Shown: in pieces, positions 1-10,680 of the stretch | How the letters are laid out: each line of letters begins with the position of its first letter | How positions within the stretch are numbered: position 1 is the first letter of the stretch | Assembly (NCBI GenBank): GCA_022315425.1 | Contig: JAIUPT010000024.1 | Location: 434,001 to 498,000, forward strand | DNA: 64,000 bases | DNA from: Pseudevernia furfuracea | Lineage: Eukaryota > Ascomycota > Lecanoromycetes > Lecanorales > Parmeliaceae | Reading direction: 5' to 3' | Program-made: the position numbers and the translations under genes | Notes under the pieces: generated by a model | Database searches by the model: none | Told to the model about the DNA's origin: nothing | What the model saw: only the letters and a program-made list of their open reading frames with translations

Positions 1-778
1 GTACTCTACTCTATGTATGTCGAAACAACCACAGCGGGACTGGGGGTCAGTGGGTCTTAGATCGCTCCCCCATGCCGCGCAGAGGCGTATGCCTTGGCGA
101 GCAAGATACTGCAGTCTGTACTCTGTACTCTGTACTCTGTTGTAAAATGTAAAGCGGGGTGATATGTATGGTACACCGTCCAAAATCGCCCTCCTTTGCG
201 CTACATTATCGTCGCGTAGACTCGCGTGACGACAAGGCGTCCTAGATGGTATGGTCGACTCGAGCGGGGCATGGGTGGTTCCGATGTGATTCTTTTTCTG
301 CAGCAGTGCAGGCTTCTCTCATTCAGTTTCACCAATTAATCAATTATTGAATGGTAGTATATTTCTATGGAAAAGGTACGAGTAAGTTATGCCAAGTATG
401 ATTCATGAGAGAAGAAGTCTATCCAACTCTGTTGCCCTAGAGTAGGTACAGCAAATGCAACACCTAGCATGGGGCTGCATGGCTGCAACAAAATCGACTG
501 CATCTGCCCTAGCTGAGCATAGAGTAAGGTATGTACTCGTACGGCTGAGAAGTCTATCCTCTTGGCAGTCCCGCGCGAAGATACCCAGCAATTATTAATC
601 ATTGAATTGCTTACTGAGGGTACCATAAGCGGCATCCATTGGTGGGTAGATCCGTGTCCGGTGGTGTCAAGAGTATAGAATTTTCAGCCGTACGAGTAAA
701 TACTCTACCCTATTCATCAGATGTTTCAAGAGTCTCTTTCATTGTCTACACCTAAAGATCAAGCAGAGTCAGAAGCAA
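1..778. other. Gene-free left edge with a 7-bp microsatellite
   Basis: No convincing coding exon is visible on either strand. Positions 114-141 carry a tandem repeat of the 7-bp unit TCTGTAC, and a looser CTACTCT run opens the window. A short phrase, AGAAGTCTATCC, occurs twice (around 412 and 549), suggesting an old local duplication. The last part probably serves as upstream region of the broken gene that starts at 779. Confidence 0.5.
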
Positions 779-2409
779 ATGGCTGATCGTTATCAACGAA
801 TCGAAAGTCCAGAACCCTCTTCCAGCAATGCGCCTCTTCAAGGCCTGAACACAGAGCAGACTCGAACCCCCTTCATCCGGCAAGGGTTATGGTGGTTTGT
901 GACTCACCATCAGAATCTATGAACAAAAGGGTCCTATCACAAATGTTCAGAAGCATACCTGCAATACAATCATTACAGCATTAATTTTAGGGCTGGGTCT
1001 GAACTTCTTTGTACCTCATCTTCCTCATGCCCTTTACGCAGTGCAATAGACTCATCAACTTGTGGCCTTGCAGGAGGTATTCAAGTCCTTCGCCAAAGCC
1101 TCGAAAGAAAGTATTCGAGCGCAGCCGCACCTCAGCAATCAGAAGTTGGACTTGATTGAAGGTATTGATAGTCTAACTAATGTTTGCGCACTTGGATGGA
1201 CAACCCTTAACATATGGATTTCCCCGTTCTGCGTCGCTTGGGTAAGTCCTTCCTTCGTCAGACTCTTGAATCGAAGAATTCTCCAAATTCCACTTGGCAC
1301 AAGCGAATGAGATTTATCAAGTTTGCGTCCTGCTTGCGTTAGTCCAACGTTCTCGTTAGAAGGTGGCACAAGCTGCAACGATACCTACGTAAGATCAGGT
1401 ACTGTAAACGCAACTAATCTCACATGCTACTTCGACGCTTTCAATCATCGGGGCTGTGGTGGAGTTATTGCAACTCAATCTCTAGCACACGCCTACGGAG
1501 ACATAGCCTTGAATTCAGACTGCGGCGATTACACCGATATATCCGACGTTATGTATTCCAAGAAAAATCATGGATATTACTGCAGACGAACTCGTCACCA
1601 ACAGGAATTTGCATATCGCTTCAATGAGTACAATCCTGGAGATATGTCAAGATCCTACCCGCGATTCACGAACCGGATTATCGCAGCGTCCGCTGGCGAA
1701 TGCTTGAGTTACTCGATGGTCGGTCACCCTTAAAGTCGGCCTAATGGAGACTTTCTCTATGAATACACGAATGGTACATTCAATGACAGTAGTATCATTC
1801 CAGGAGACTACGGGTCTTATGACGGGACCACTTATGTGTATCGAGGCACCAAGATTCCACAACAGGCTGACAGATATGCCTGCGGTCCTCGATGTTTGAA
1901 GATGTGGGCCCACCGGTCCATTGGTAATGGCGAAAACTCTATCTTCTTCGATTGTCCCTTCACCGTCAACGACGTCAGCAACACGACGAATAGCTCTCAA
2001 AGTCTCTCAAACGACATGGCTCGACTTGCTGCCGCATCAACTGCGCTACAAGCTCGTCCGTCGCTGGTCAATGGCAAAAACATCTGGATAAATACCAGTT
2101 TTATGCCTTCGGGTAAGTCACAATCACTTTGCTCATGCTCCGAGCAGAAATCACAGTGCTGAATCAGGCTTCAGCTCTGCATACGAAACTCACTTCCTAG
2201 GAGCCGACTAAGTTGGCGCCAATATGGCCGAATTCGTAATCGGCTCGCTGTCTACGATGGTGTCTACGGATCGTCGAGCCCAAGTTGAAAGTTTGGTACC
2301 CTATCTTGGTAGTCGTCTGCAAATGCATTGGTACTATGTTATACCTTTGCTTGCTGGTATCGCTGGTGTTCATTTGGCGCTCTTTGTTCCAACTATTCAC
2401 CGAAGCTAA
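779..2409 (+). pseudogene. Decayed fungal integral membrane protein gene of unknown function
   Basis: The start at 779 opens MADRYQRIESPEPSSSN and hits a stop after about 45 codons. Later coding blocks lie in different frames. About 1323-1733 contains EYNPGDMSRSYPRFTNR and AGECLSYS; 1742-2111 contains YVYRGTKIPQQADRYACGPR; 2169-2409 ends VPYLGSRLQMHWYYVIPLL, a hydrophobic C-terminal segment. I recognise this order (EYNP...YP.F.NR, then Y.CGPRC, then YLGSRL...Y.IPLL) from a common family of fungal hypothetical membrane proteins. Its function is unknown to me. The frame changes near 1735. A plausible intron runs from about 2113 (GTAAGT) to 2168. The last exon has an in-frame TAA shortly after FLGAD. 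Multiple disruptions make this a pseudogene; a badly predicted intact gene is less likely. Confidence 0.6.
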
Positions 2410-2559
2410 TAAATTTTGAAAGATTACTAGGCTGCTGACTGCTACTACCAGAGAGCCAATCTCGTTTCACGGGTAAAGGACATCATATAGCTGCTCTACG
2501 GCCGCAGGGTTGATTAGGGTTGTAATGTGCAAGAGAATGTAGCAAAATTCATGCCTAGA

Positions 2560-3560
2560 GGGCCAAAAATCCGAGTAAAGTGGTTGAAATCGGTCCTGTA
2601 GTAGTTCAGGCGTACTGCCAGACAAATATGACAATTGTCACGAACTATTGTGGAGATCAGAGTCTTTACAGAAGGGATATTAGAAGAATCGATTTCACAG
2701 TTCGATTAAAGGTGATAGTATTCCGGTCTTATTCCAGCATACACCTCTGTACGCTTCTGACCCTATTGCTTGCTACAACCTGTTAAGATGCATTGAGGGA
2801 CCGAGGCCCTCGCCGGGGACCCTCAATAATGGCACTCCATACAGCAGCGTGGGCCCTTCAAACAAGGATATTCTCACTTACGTTTGCCATTTGCGGATCT
2901 CGGTCTGCCGGAAAATTGGACAACTGGACAATATATCTGTTCCTCGGGTCTTCGCCCCTATCTCCTGTGGAACGTGTCGCTCCTCCTTTCGAAGCTTTCT
3001 GTCAGAACATATTCGAACAAGCGGCGGGGAAGTTCTGGGTTTTGGAGACAGGCAACGAGCTGCCTGCACCTGACACTGCATTTAACCTTCAATTTGGTTT
3101 GCCAGAGCTCACACTCTCCGCCTCAGAAGCACCTCCTTGAGGCCGTATAATCTTCTTTCGCTTAAAGGATGTTAGAATGGACGCGGAGAGATTAAAGCTC
3201 AGTGTTTGTTGGTATCATCTGTTCTCCAACAAGGAACTTTTATCGAATCACATTGTACATCTCGGACGACGTTGGTGCTGCGAAGGAAACCTAAACACAC
3301 AGCTTTTACGCTAAGAGGGCTTTGGGCTTTGGGCTCACAGCCGTGTTCGCGTTCGTCCTCGGTGTTATAGAGTTCCGGAAGAAACTTGTAGCGTCAGGTG
3401 GGTAGGGCCTGTAAATTAAGACGATACCGCAGTTGAACCCATAACACCGTCTTTGCCTTCCGAAACTTCTTTGCATCCTCCTATAACCGATCAACCATCT
3501 TCTCGTTACAGAAACCTAGTTCAGCAAGGCTAGTGTAACAAATGCGCCTCATCGGAGTCT
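2560..3560 (+). pseudogene. Coding-like fragments, probably a second decayed gene
   Basis: Reading frames at 2580-2786 and 2793-3140 give protein-like phrases such as CQTNMTIVTNYCGDQSLYRR and GLPENWTTG, interrupted by stops and shifts. The segment follows directly on the broken membrane-protein gene and may be part of a related copy. I cannot name a family, and no continuous splice model works. Confidence 0.25.
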
Positions 3561-3904
3561 TTTACAGATCCAGTCTAACGATTATCGAGTTAGTCAAGGC
3601 ATAATAAAGGCAAAGGATAGCGGGAGAGTCACACAAACAGAAAACCTCGACCGTTGGATCCAGATTTTGAAAGGAAAGCATGCGTATCCGCTCATGCCAT
3701 TGCTGTGAGTTTCAAAACCATCGTGAAGAATGCCCGTAGGTTATTGATTTAGGGCCTCGACTGCTCATTCCATTCGGCTACCATGCTCGAGTGCACTGTC
3801 ACAGTGTTCTCCTGGCTGTCTTTTTTGAGAGGCTAGTCTTCAACAAGACCGTGTTGATTTTTGCCAAGGATGTGAGGGCGCGAAATGAGTAGATACACGA
3901 GGCA
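3561..3904. other. Spacer, nothing recognised
   Basis: No exon, repeat or inverted repeat was found. It may contain the unrecognisable N-terminal part of the Nudix pseudogene that follows. Confidence 0.3.
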
Positions 3905-4590
3905 TTGGGTCAAGAGAGAAGAAATTTTATTCCGAGCATTGCAAGGCTAGTCCGGCGAGTCGTTTCCCTTGCGCGGCTCAAACAAGGAGCTCGTGGCCAA
4001 CATCGAGCGTGCGGCTTTCGCTTTATTTGGCATCGCTGCGTACGGCGTTCAATCGCTGGCATACCAAGAGAGCACCGATGAAAAAGTCACAGGCACGTGG
4101 ACATCTCGAAGAGCCAGGACGAAGTGCACATCTCTCGGCACGTTCAATGTTACCGTTGCCGGCGGTCTTTCATATTGAGAGACGCCTTTGGAAGGATTGG
4201 TACGCGAAGCGGCTGAGGGGCCTACACTGCCCCAGCACCTCATCAGAAGAAAGGCTAAGGCATGCGGGACGATCATATTTGTCTGCCGTTCGGACTACAG
4301 ACTGGAAGGGAGTCAAGACTCTTCTCTCCGGTCCTTGGGTCTATCTACGAGATGAAAATTGCAGAGGATCTTGTTCCACGTCTGGTAAGACAACGAGGCT
4401 AAGCAGATTACGCTGCTTTCTATCCAGAAAACCATACTCGTAGTTGCTTTGGGACTGGGCAAATTGGCTCCAGTACACGGCGTCATATTTGTGGATGTCT
4501 TCATCTGCCACGGTCTCCTAAGATCGAAGATTAAGAAGAATTACACTGGGATTGCATGGCGACTCCATCGACCTCACCAACAAAGCATGG
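3905..4590 (+). pseudogene. Nudix hydrolase pseudogene (thiamine pyrophosphokinase-related, Tnr3-like)
   Basis: Pieces from three frames line up with the fungal Tnr3-type Nudix family in the right order. At about 3975-4175: NIERAAFALFGIAAYGVQ, then TSRRARTK and NVTVAGGLS. After an in-frame TGA: ETPLEGLVREAAEGPTLP, matching the family's G-E-x-P...L-V-R-E-A-x-E-E Nudix box except that the second glutamate of the REAxEE core has become glycine. At about 4337-4373: YEMKIAEDLVPRL. At about 4476-4590: FVDVFICHGLL and WRLHRP, the usual C-terminal end. At least two frame changes and several stops separate the pieces. Intact members hydrolyse nucleoside-diphosphate-linked substrates. This copy cannot make the protein. 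The family call is strong because four separate conserved blocks occur colinearly. Confidence 0.8.
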
Positions 4591-5533
4591 GCTGATGATT
4601 GAAGAATCACTCGTCGCAAGATGCGCCGTTCAGCTTGATAAAGATATCTCGAGCTGGAGCACAGCCTCCGGATGTCTTTTCCCCCATTTTCCCAGAATGC
4701 GATAGGATAGAAAAAGGGATATAGTGGAGAAAGAGGCCTGAGGAAGATTGAGATATTGGGGGGATCTACAGGTCGGCAATGCGATGACGACCACATATTT
4801 CTAGTGTTGGTGGTGTCATTCTAACCCCCTTCTAGCGGATTACTCTTTTGACGCTCATGTAGGCCGAACTACGCGCCCAAAGCAAATCACAAGTCAACCA
4901 TTCCTTCACGGCTGTCAATGTCATTACTTCTAATGCTTACATCTGTTTCTTCGCAATACTACCTTGCTTAGCCTTCTGGTCCATGCTTTTTTTATGCCCC
5001 TCAATACCAAATGTCCACAGCATTCAGCGTCTATCCACTGGCAGTACTACGCTTCTATCTCATCCCTGCACTCATAATTTCCCCATGTGGAAGTGGTTGC
5101 GAAGACGAGATAAACACAGCCCGTTTTCCCCACACGATCATGTACACCGTCTCATTCTTGGAGACTTCGCTCTCATCGCGACTGCCGTGACCGCGTGCTG
5201 CAGACATTCATCTTCACCTCAGGATAGCGTGCCTGAGCGTGCTGATGAGGATTGTCCTTGTCTTTGACAATGCCCCAATTTCAACGGTGTCCAAACCTCA
5301 CTTGCTCTGCTGTTTAAGTCGCTCTGATGCTACGTCGGGTAGGATGGGGACAAAGTTGTATAAGAAACCTCAAGATGTTCCCTTTTTTCCCTGACTTACA
5401 CCAAGGGCTCTTGACCTTCTTCTTCGTTCACTGTTTTTTGAGTTCCTAGATTGGTACGCCCAGAGAATATACTCCGCTTTCTCGATGTGTCTGCCAAACG
5501 AAAGTTGTCTTAATCTTTCTCACCGCTGCCATC
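4591..5533. other. Gene-free spacer upstream of the transporter pseudogene
   Basis: Only short unsupported reading frames are present (for example 4983-5267). The last 150 bases are pyrimidine-rich and run into the transporter start, so they may be its former promoter and leader. Confidence 0.4.
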
Positions 5534-7556
5534 ATGGACCGTATTTCAAAGTTCAACCTGGTCCACCGCTTTGAAAAGCGAGCCTTGTTGTTCGCCATCA
5601 ACTGCGTCGCCGCACCATCTATGTTCTTCTTCGGCTATGACCAAGGCGGTATGTGCATTTCCAAGTGATCCCAATCTGTACCGCATATGGAGTCCTAAAT
5701 CGTATCTTGGGAGTAAAATCCCTCTATTGCCCCAATGCACCTCAGACTTGTCTTCAACACTTTTGTACGTCAAAGGTGGAATGCTGAGACCGAAATGGAA
5801 GTCATGGGAGGGGTCAATACCGCCCGAAGCTACGTCGACATCATGAAATTTGGGCACTGGAACGACGCTACCAATTCTGTGGTCATTAACGAACCTACCC
5901 TTCAAGGAAGCATCGTGGGTGGTTCACTTCAACTATGTTGTTCATGTTGATACTTCCAGGTCACTGTGTACTACTTGCCAGGTACTCTGCTTGACGCCTT
6001 CCTCGGTGATTACATTGGTGATTAATTCGGACGCATAAACACTATTGCTGTCGCGGTCCGCTTGGGTGATTGTCGGTGCTTGCCTTCAATGCTCTGCTCA
6101 AGACCATATCTGGATGATCTGCGGTGCGTAGTAGTACCGAGAGGATGTTGGCAGACAGCTGAAAGGTTACAGCTCGTATTTTCAATGGTATCGAGACTGG
6201 CACATTGAACGCGATCACTCCTGTTTGGGCCACTGAGGCTGCGGAGCACACCTCCCGAGGCCAATTCGTCGCCATCTAATTCACCCTGAATATCTTTGGG
6301 GTGCTCGTAGCCTACTGGATTGAACGGTGTACGCCCCAGCTGCCCCTGGTGGGACTTTCCGCTAACAGACATAAGCGGTACCTCATTTTATGGCAGTATG
6401 TATGGTTTAAATTTGCTTTCTCTACTTGCCACCAAGACCGTATTACATGTCATTCCTCGGCCGCGGAGAGCTCTTTCCTCGCCCCGAAAGATGACGTATC
6501 AATGATGATTTCGATATCTGCGTAGATGGAATATTCGATTTCATCTGGCGATTTCCAATCGCGTTCCAGATTGCGTCACTACTGTTCCTCCTCGGGATCA
6601 TCTTTCTTATGCCGGAATCCCCTCGCTGGCTGGTCAAAGTGGGCCGTGAAGACAAAGCCCGCTACATCCTTGGCCGGCTGCGCGGAGAAAGTGGCGACGA
6701 CGCTGAAAAGAGCGAGGCAGAGTTCCAAGATATTCGCAATATCTGCGAGCTTGAGCGGAAGACTGCAGATTTTTCCGCTGGAAATTTCGCGCTAAGGATA
6801 ACGCGTGGGATGTAGTAGGGTGGAGCATTGGCAATGGCTGGCTGGTATGTCTTGCAGTCCGTTTCATCTCGTCAAGGCTGTCTCGCAAAAGGGGAACCCT
6901 GTTGACAATCGGAATCCTGTCTTCAACCCCATGAATAACCGGTTTTCCAGGGACTTCTTTGTCCGGTCATGTTTGCTGCTATCAACGAAAAAAACCCTGT
7001 TATTATCAATCTTTATAACTATAGATGCTACGATCTACTTCACTTGGCTTTATAAAAGTTCTTAGTTTCGATATCTTATTATTAAATTTTAATTTATATT
7101 TAACTCTTTATAAAAGTCAAACTCTCTTAATCGACACTTAGATTTATACTCTTTATTAAGCGATACGAAGATAAGAGACTATTTCATTACAACTCTTAGA
7201 CGCGAAAGTTCTATTATCAAGAGTTATATTACTGTTAAAGGCCAAGTACATCTTCGGCATCTGCAACGCCATCACCATCCCCATCATGGTCTGGGCCCTG
7301 TACCCAGAGACAAACCAGAGAACTCTAGAGGAAATGAACCTGGTCCTCGCCTCTGACTCGATCTGGAACTGGGAAGCCGAGAAAAATTTTTGCAATTCTG
7401 AAAGAACAGAATCCGCAGCTTGTACAAGCGGCGAGGGGCAGAAGCGTGGTGGATGAGGAGAGCCCCAAGAGGGGCGGCAGTCTGACGGTGGCAAACCTGG
7501 ACAGTGCGGGGCGTAGGCATGGGACTATCGAGAGGATTGAGTTGAACGAGGTGTGA
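5534..7556 (+). pseudogene. MFS sugar transporter pseudogene
   Basis: The original start and stop are both visible: MDRISKFNLVHRFEKRALL at 5534 and IERIELNEV-stop at 7556. Remnant introns are recognisable, for example a GTATGT donor after GYDQG near 5649, GTGGGT...TTCCAG near 5911-5960, and one near 6840-6951. Between them lie clear hexose-transporter blocks: MGGVNTARSYVDIMKFG, RINTIAV, RIFNGIETGTLNAITPVWAT, FLMPESPRWLVKVGREDKAR, WDVVGWSIGNGWL and YPETNQRTLEEMNLV. The gene is dead. Stops interrupt the GD-x-FGR and F-T-L-N blocks, and the frame shifts several times. The stretch for the central membrane helices, between ADFSAGNF and AKDNAW, is missing. An AT-rich insert of about 240 bp splits AAINEK from KYIFGICNA. 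A functional copy would import sugars across the plasma membrane. Confidence 0.88.
6993..7235. other. AT-rich insert inside the transporter pseudogene
   Basis: The coding blocks on each side are contiguous in the transporter family, so these roughly 243 bases are extra. Composition drops to mostly A/T with CTCTTTATA-like and TTAATCG-like words, unlike the surrounding exon. I could not find terminal inverted repeats or a clear target duplication. It may be a mutated transposon remnant. The exact edges are uncertain by about 10 bases. Confidence 0.5.
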
Positions 7557-9380
7557 GGGCAATTGAAAGAGAACTGGAAAGCCCCAGTGCGGGTGAGTGG
7601 TGTGCAAGAGGATGTTCTAGGTGAGTTGAAGAAATCAAGTCAGGGACGAGTCTGTGTTGAATATGGGGGGGGGGGCTTCGAGGGCGTAAGCTGCTGGACG
7701 TGTTGGGCTCAGACATTCAGTTTCTTTTTTCTTCTGTTGCTTTGATTTTTCACTTGCCCCCTTTTCTTCCGCTTTATCAGTACACCTTCAAATAATACGC
7801 GCGTGTTGTTCATAGACGGGCAGAACATGTTTACCTTGTCGACTTGTCACACAAATAATACACGGATTTTGGTATACTCCTCATCCACACCTTCTGACTC
7901 ACTACGGCAATGGTGCTCGCCGCTCCAGCACCCTTACTAGAGGGCCCCGCTTACTGAGATCCAAGAGCGGTGCAAAAGCAAAGATTGTGAGAGTGACGCC
8001 GATGTTCTGCTGTAAATGGTTGGATGGAAGTGTTCGGATTTTTTTGATATAGGAGGATAAGGGGGGAGAAGGAGGAGCTTTAGGTCGGAGGAAGGCCAAA
8101 AAGTGAGATTGAGATGACTGGGGGGTGCTGGTGAGGCTCTTCAGATGTGCATCTTTGTGAGTGGTAGACACCATTTGTCTCGTTGATACTGGGCGGGTGC
8201 GTCAAGAGCTCGTTAGAATGGAGGATGAATACTTCAGATGTTTGGTACCACCAGTTCGCTCCCTAGGGATCTCCTTGTTTCCAGTATGTGCAAGCGATAT
8301 TTTGTGAGACAATGATAAAGCCAAGAGGTCGTCAACGATTACACTAATTGTTTTGCTGTTCAGTCTCGCAGTCGTAGATTTCTCAATTGCCTCTCGGCAC
8401 AACCCCCCCGAAATCTCTGAGTCTTTCCGGGGGTTGAGAAAGGTGGTGTTCGTGTTTCCACGATCCAACCCAAAACTGATGTCGTTCATCTCCATGGCGA
8501 AGTTGGATATTGAGAAGACGGTTTGACAGTTTTAATGAACAGGCTGACGACAAGGGCAGCGAGATCCTGACTGGTGATGATCAATGCCCTCCCCACCCCC
8601 TGGTGGTGTAGACGCGGCCTGTTGGCAGTCAAATCATCGAGATGTCCGGCGATACCTTAGGTTCGTGGTGCCCGATGCTAACGCACATCCTCACGGGGGC
8701 AAATTCACCGTCCGGCTTGGCCAAGCGAGCAGGAACTTTCAGCCAGCGTCAGACAGCTGTCACAACGAATTTGGGCTATTTTTGGTGATGGCGTCGAACT
8801 CGGTTCCGCCGTAGAAGATGCAGGACGCTTGTTCGTGGATTTACCTATTGGCGTAGGGCAGGCCTCTGGTCGATGTATGTTTCAAGTCCCGTGGCATGCT
8901 GCCGAAATTATTAAGTCTTTGCCGCTTGGCATCAAAGCGTACCTTATCTGAAATGATGACGGTCAGTCCAGAAACCGGAATGATGACATTGCGCCCATTA
9001 GGGCAATACGAGTTTCGAGAACTGTCATTGCTGTTTCAAGCGGCTTGTTTACCAGAGCATTTCCCTCACAGCTGATATCGTTGCTCATCCAAGAATCCTG
9101 GAAGGCAGCGGACAGAGTAAATTTGGAGACGGGCTGAATGAAGGGTAATTTCTGCTATTGGGCAGAAGCTGATATTGGGAAACCTTCTAGCAATGGGGGC
9201 AGGAAAGGACTTGGTGAATATGGTAGAAAGCCCTGCATTGCGTTGAGAACGGAGCTTCTTGGTCTTACATATTTGATCAATGAGCTGGAAGGACTTTACT
9301 CCGTTCTCCCAGTGAGCTCCTTTCTCACCCAGGTATCGTTGGCCTGAAACAAAGTCTTGCTAATCAAAAAGGGACATGAT
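7557..9380. other. Gene-free or deeply decayed stretch
   Basis: No intact gene. Minus-strand frames at 8202-8495 (NTTFLNPRKDSEISGGLCRE, then LNSKTISVIVDDLLALSL) and about 8935-9110 (ISCEGNALVNKPLETAMTVL) look like former coding sequence, separated by stops. I cannot assign a family. The region 7557-8160 shows nothing convincing. Confidence 0.35.
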
Positions 9381-9657
9381 ACGTGTACACCACTTTTTGA
9401 TACATTGACCCGAACCCCCCCCCCACATTTCCGGGTACATGCTCTGGGGCTGGTCGAGGCGTCGTGGTCTTGCTACCTACAGTGGAGGGAGGATCCTGCT
9501 CACGAGTGACGCTCCTACACTCTTCCGATGCGCTGAACTTTGAACAGACTAGCCCTGCCGGGGGATATGATTAAGGCAAGGCCGGACCTGGAAGATGTAC
9601 CCGGGAATTGTACCCGGATAGGGGGAGCGTCGATGTATCAAAAAATGGTGTACATGC
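9381..9657. mobile_element. Short non-autonomous inverted-repeat element (MITE-like)
   Basis: The left arm at 9381-9409 and the reverse complement of 9629-9657 agree at 25 of 29 positions, centred on TGTACACCA and TTTTTGATACAT. A second, inner inverted pair is CCGGGTACAT at 9431-9440 and ATGTACCCGG at 9595-9604. The element is about 277 bp and has no coding capacity. Its end motif GTGTACACC...TTTTG.TACAT is shared with the larger element at 50857-51886, so the two may belong to one family. No target duplication could be fixed. It lies just beyond the 3' end of the secreted-protein gene. Confidence 0.6.
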
Positions 9658-9668
9658 GGAACAAGCCA

Positions 9669-10234
9669 TCAAAGATAGACCAAAAGGCCACCCCCAAATT
9701 TAGCTGAGTACCCGATCATTTCAACATCAAAGTCGCAATCAACAAAGTCAAAGTCGGTCAAGAAGTTGTGGATGCCAGTTATCGTCGTCCCCCACATTCT
9801 CCACGTCAATCTCGGATCAGGGTGAAAGATCAATGTTGAGTGACCAGAGCTGGTCTGGATCTCATTCGTCTCCATAGGTCCGTCGTGGCCGATGTTGATT
9901 TCCTTGATGACTTCCAACGCCGCTTGTAACAAGCATGCTAATACATCCTCGCGCTTGAGGGTCCTCGAATAGCGGGAGAAAGTGATGATTTGCGACGATT
10001 GGGGAACTCTATATGCGAATGGGTCTGACGGCAGCACGCTGTAAAAGGTGGTATCAGTCCTACTTGTTTCGGCACAGGGGAGTGAGCGTACTCTAGATAT
10101 TGCGAAAGAGTCCAATTGGACACAGTAGTGAGGTTAGTAACAGGAGAAATGGGGATATTAGGAGCTAGTGCGGCGAGACTAGGAAGACATAGCTGAAAAA
10201 TGACGAGGATACCGGTTGCCTTGTAGATCCTCAT
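9669..10234 (-). CDS. Small secreted fungal protein with one frameshift
   Basis: The chosen start at 10234 gives MRIYKATGILVIFQLCLPSL, a signal peptide, followed by an N-terminal segment with LTTVSNWTLSQYLEYAHSP. Reading then breaks inside IPPF. The other frame continues YSVLPSDPFAYRVPQSSQII and runs to FVDCDFDVEMIGY and a stop at 9669. The two halves join naturally if one base is restored in the four-A run at 10043-10046, so this is either a real one-base loss or a sequencing error. Total length would be about 189 codons. The conserved P-S-D-P-x-A-Y-R-x-P-Q pattern and the TWRMWGTTITGI segment recall a fungal family of unknown function; the exact family is not certain. Function unknown, likely secreted. 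Confidence 0.6.
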
Positions 10235-10680
10235 TGCGACGAATGGTTGACCAAGGCGAGGGCACTGAAGAAAACAAGTCGCAGGAATGTAGAATGTTAT
10301 GAGAGATTTGATCACAGGAAAAAGGATATTTTGCGCTCGGCACGCATACGCCAGATAAATCGGCTCGACAGCTTGCGGAGTGTTCAGGAAGCGCGCCACT
10401 TGTACAACTGAAACCTATTGAAGCGCCACCAAGATACAGACTATTGGATCGGAAACACAAGCACCAGGACTGACTGCAAGTCCTCAACATTTCGCACAGT
10501 TCAAAAGGAGATATCTTCCAAGATTGCGAAGAACCGATCACAAGTCGCGAGCCATAGTTTTTGGCGACACAATAAAGTAGGTATGATGCTTCAGTCGGAT
10601 CAAGGAGTCGTCGAGGAGCCGAGAGTAAATTTGACCAGGGATTGATCAGGTGAAGAATTGAAATATATTGAACTCGCGCC
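10235..10680. other. Spacer between two minus-strand genes
   Basis: It holds the upstream region of the small secreted-protein gene and the downstream region of the reductase. Overlapping open frames on both strands look random. Confidence 0.4.

Noticed and set aside
1..150. Telomere or subtelomere at the left edge
   Set aside because: The repeat unit is TCTGTAC/CTACTCT, not the fungal telomere TTAGGG, and it is only about four units long.
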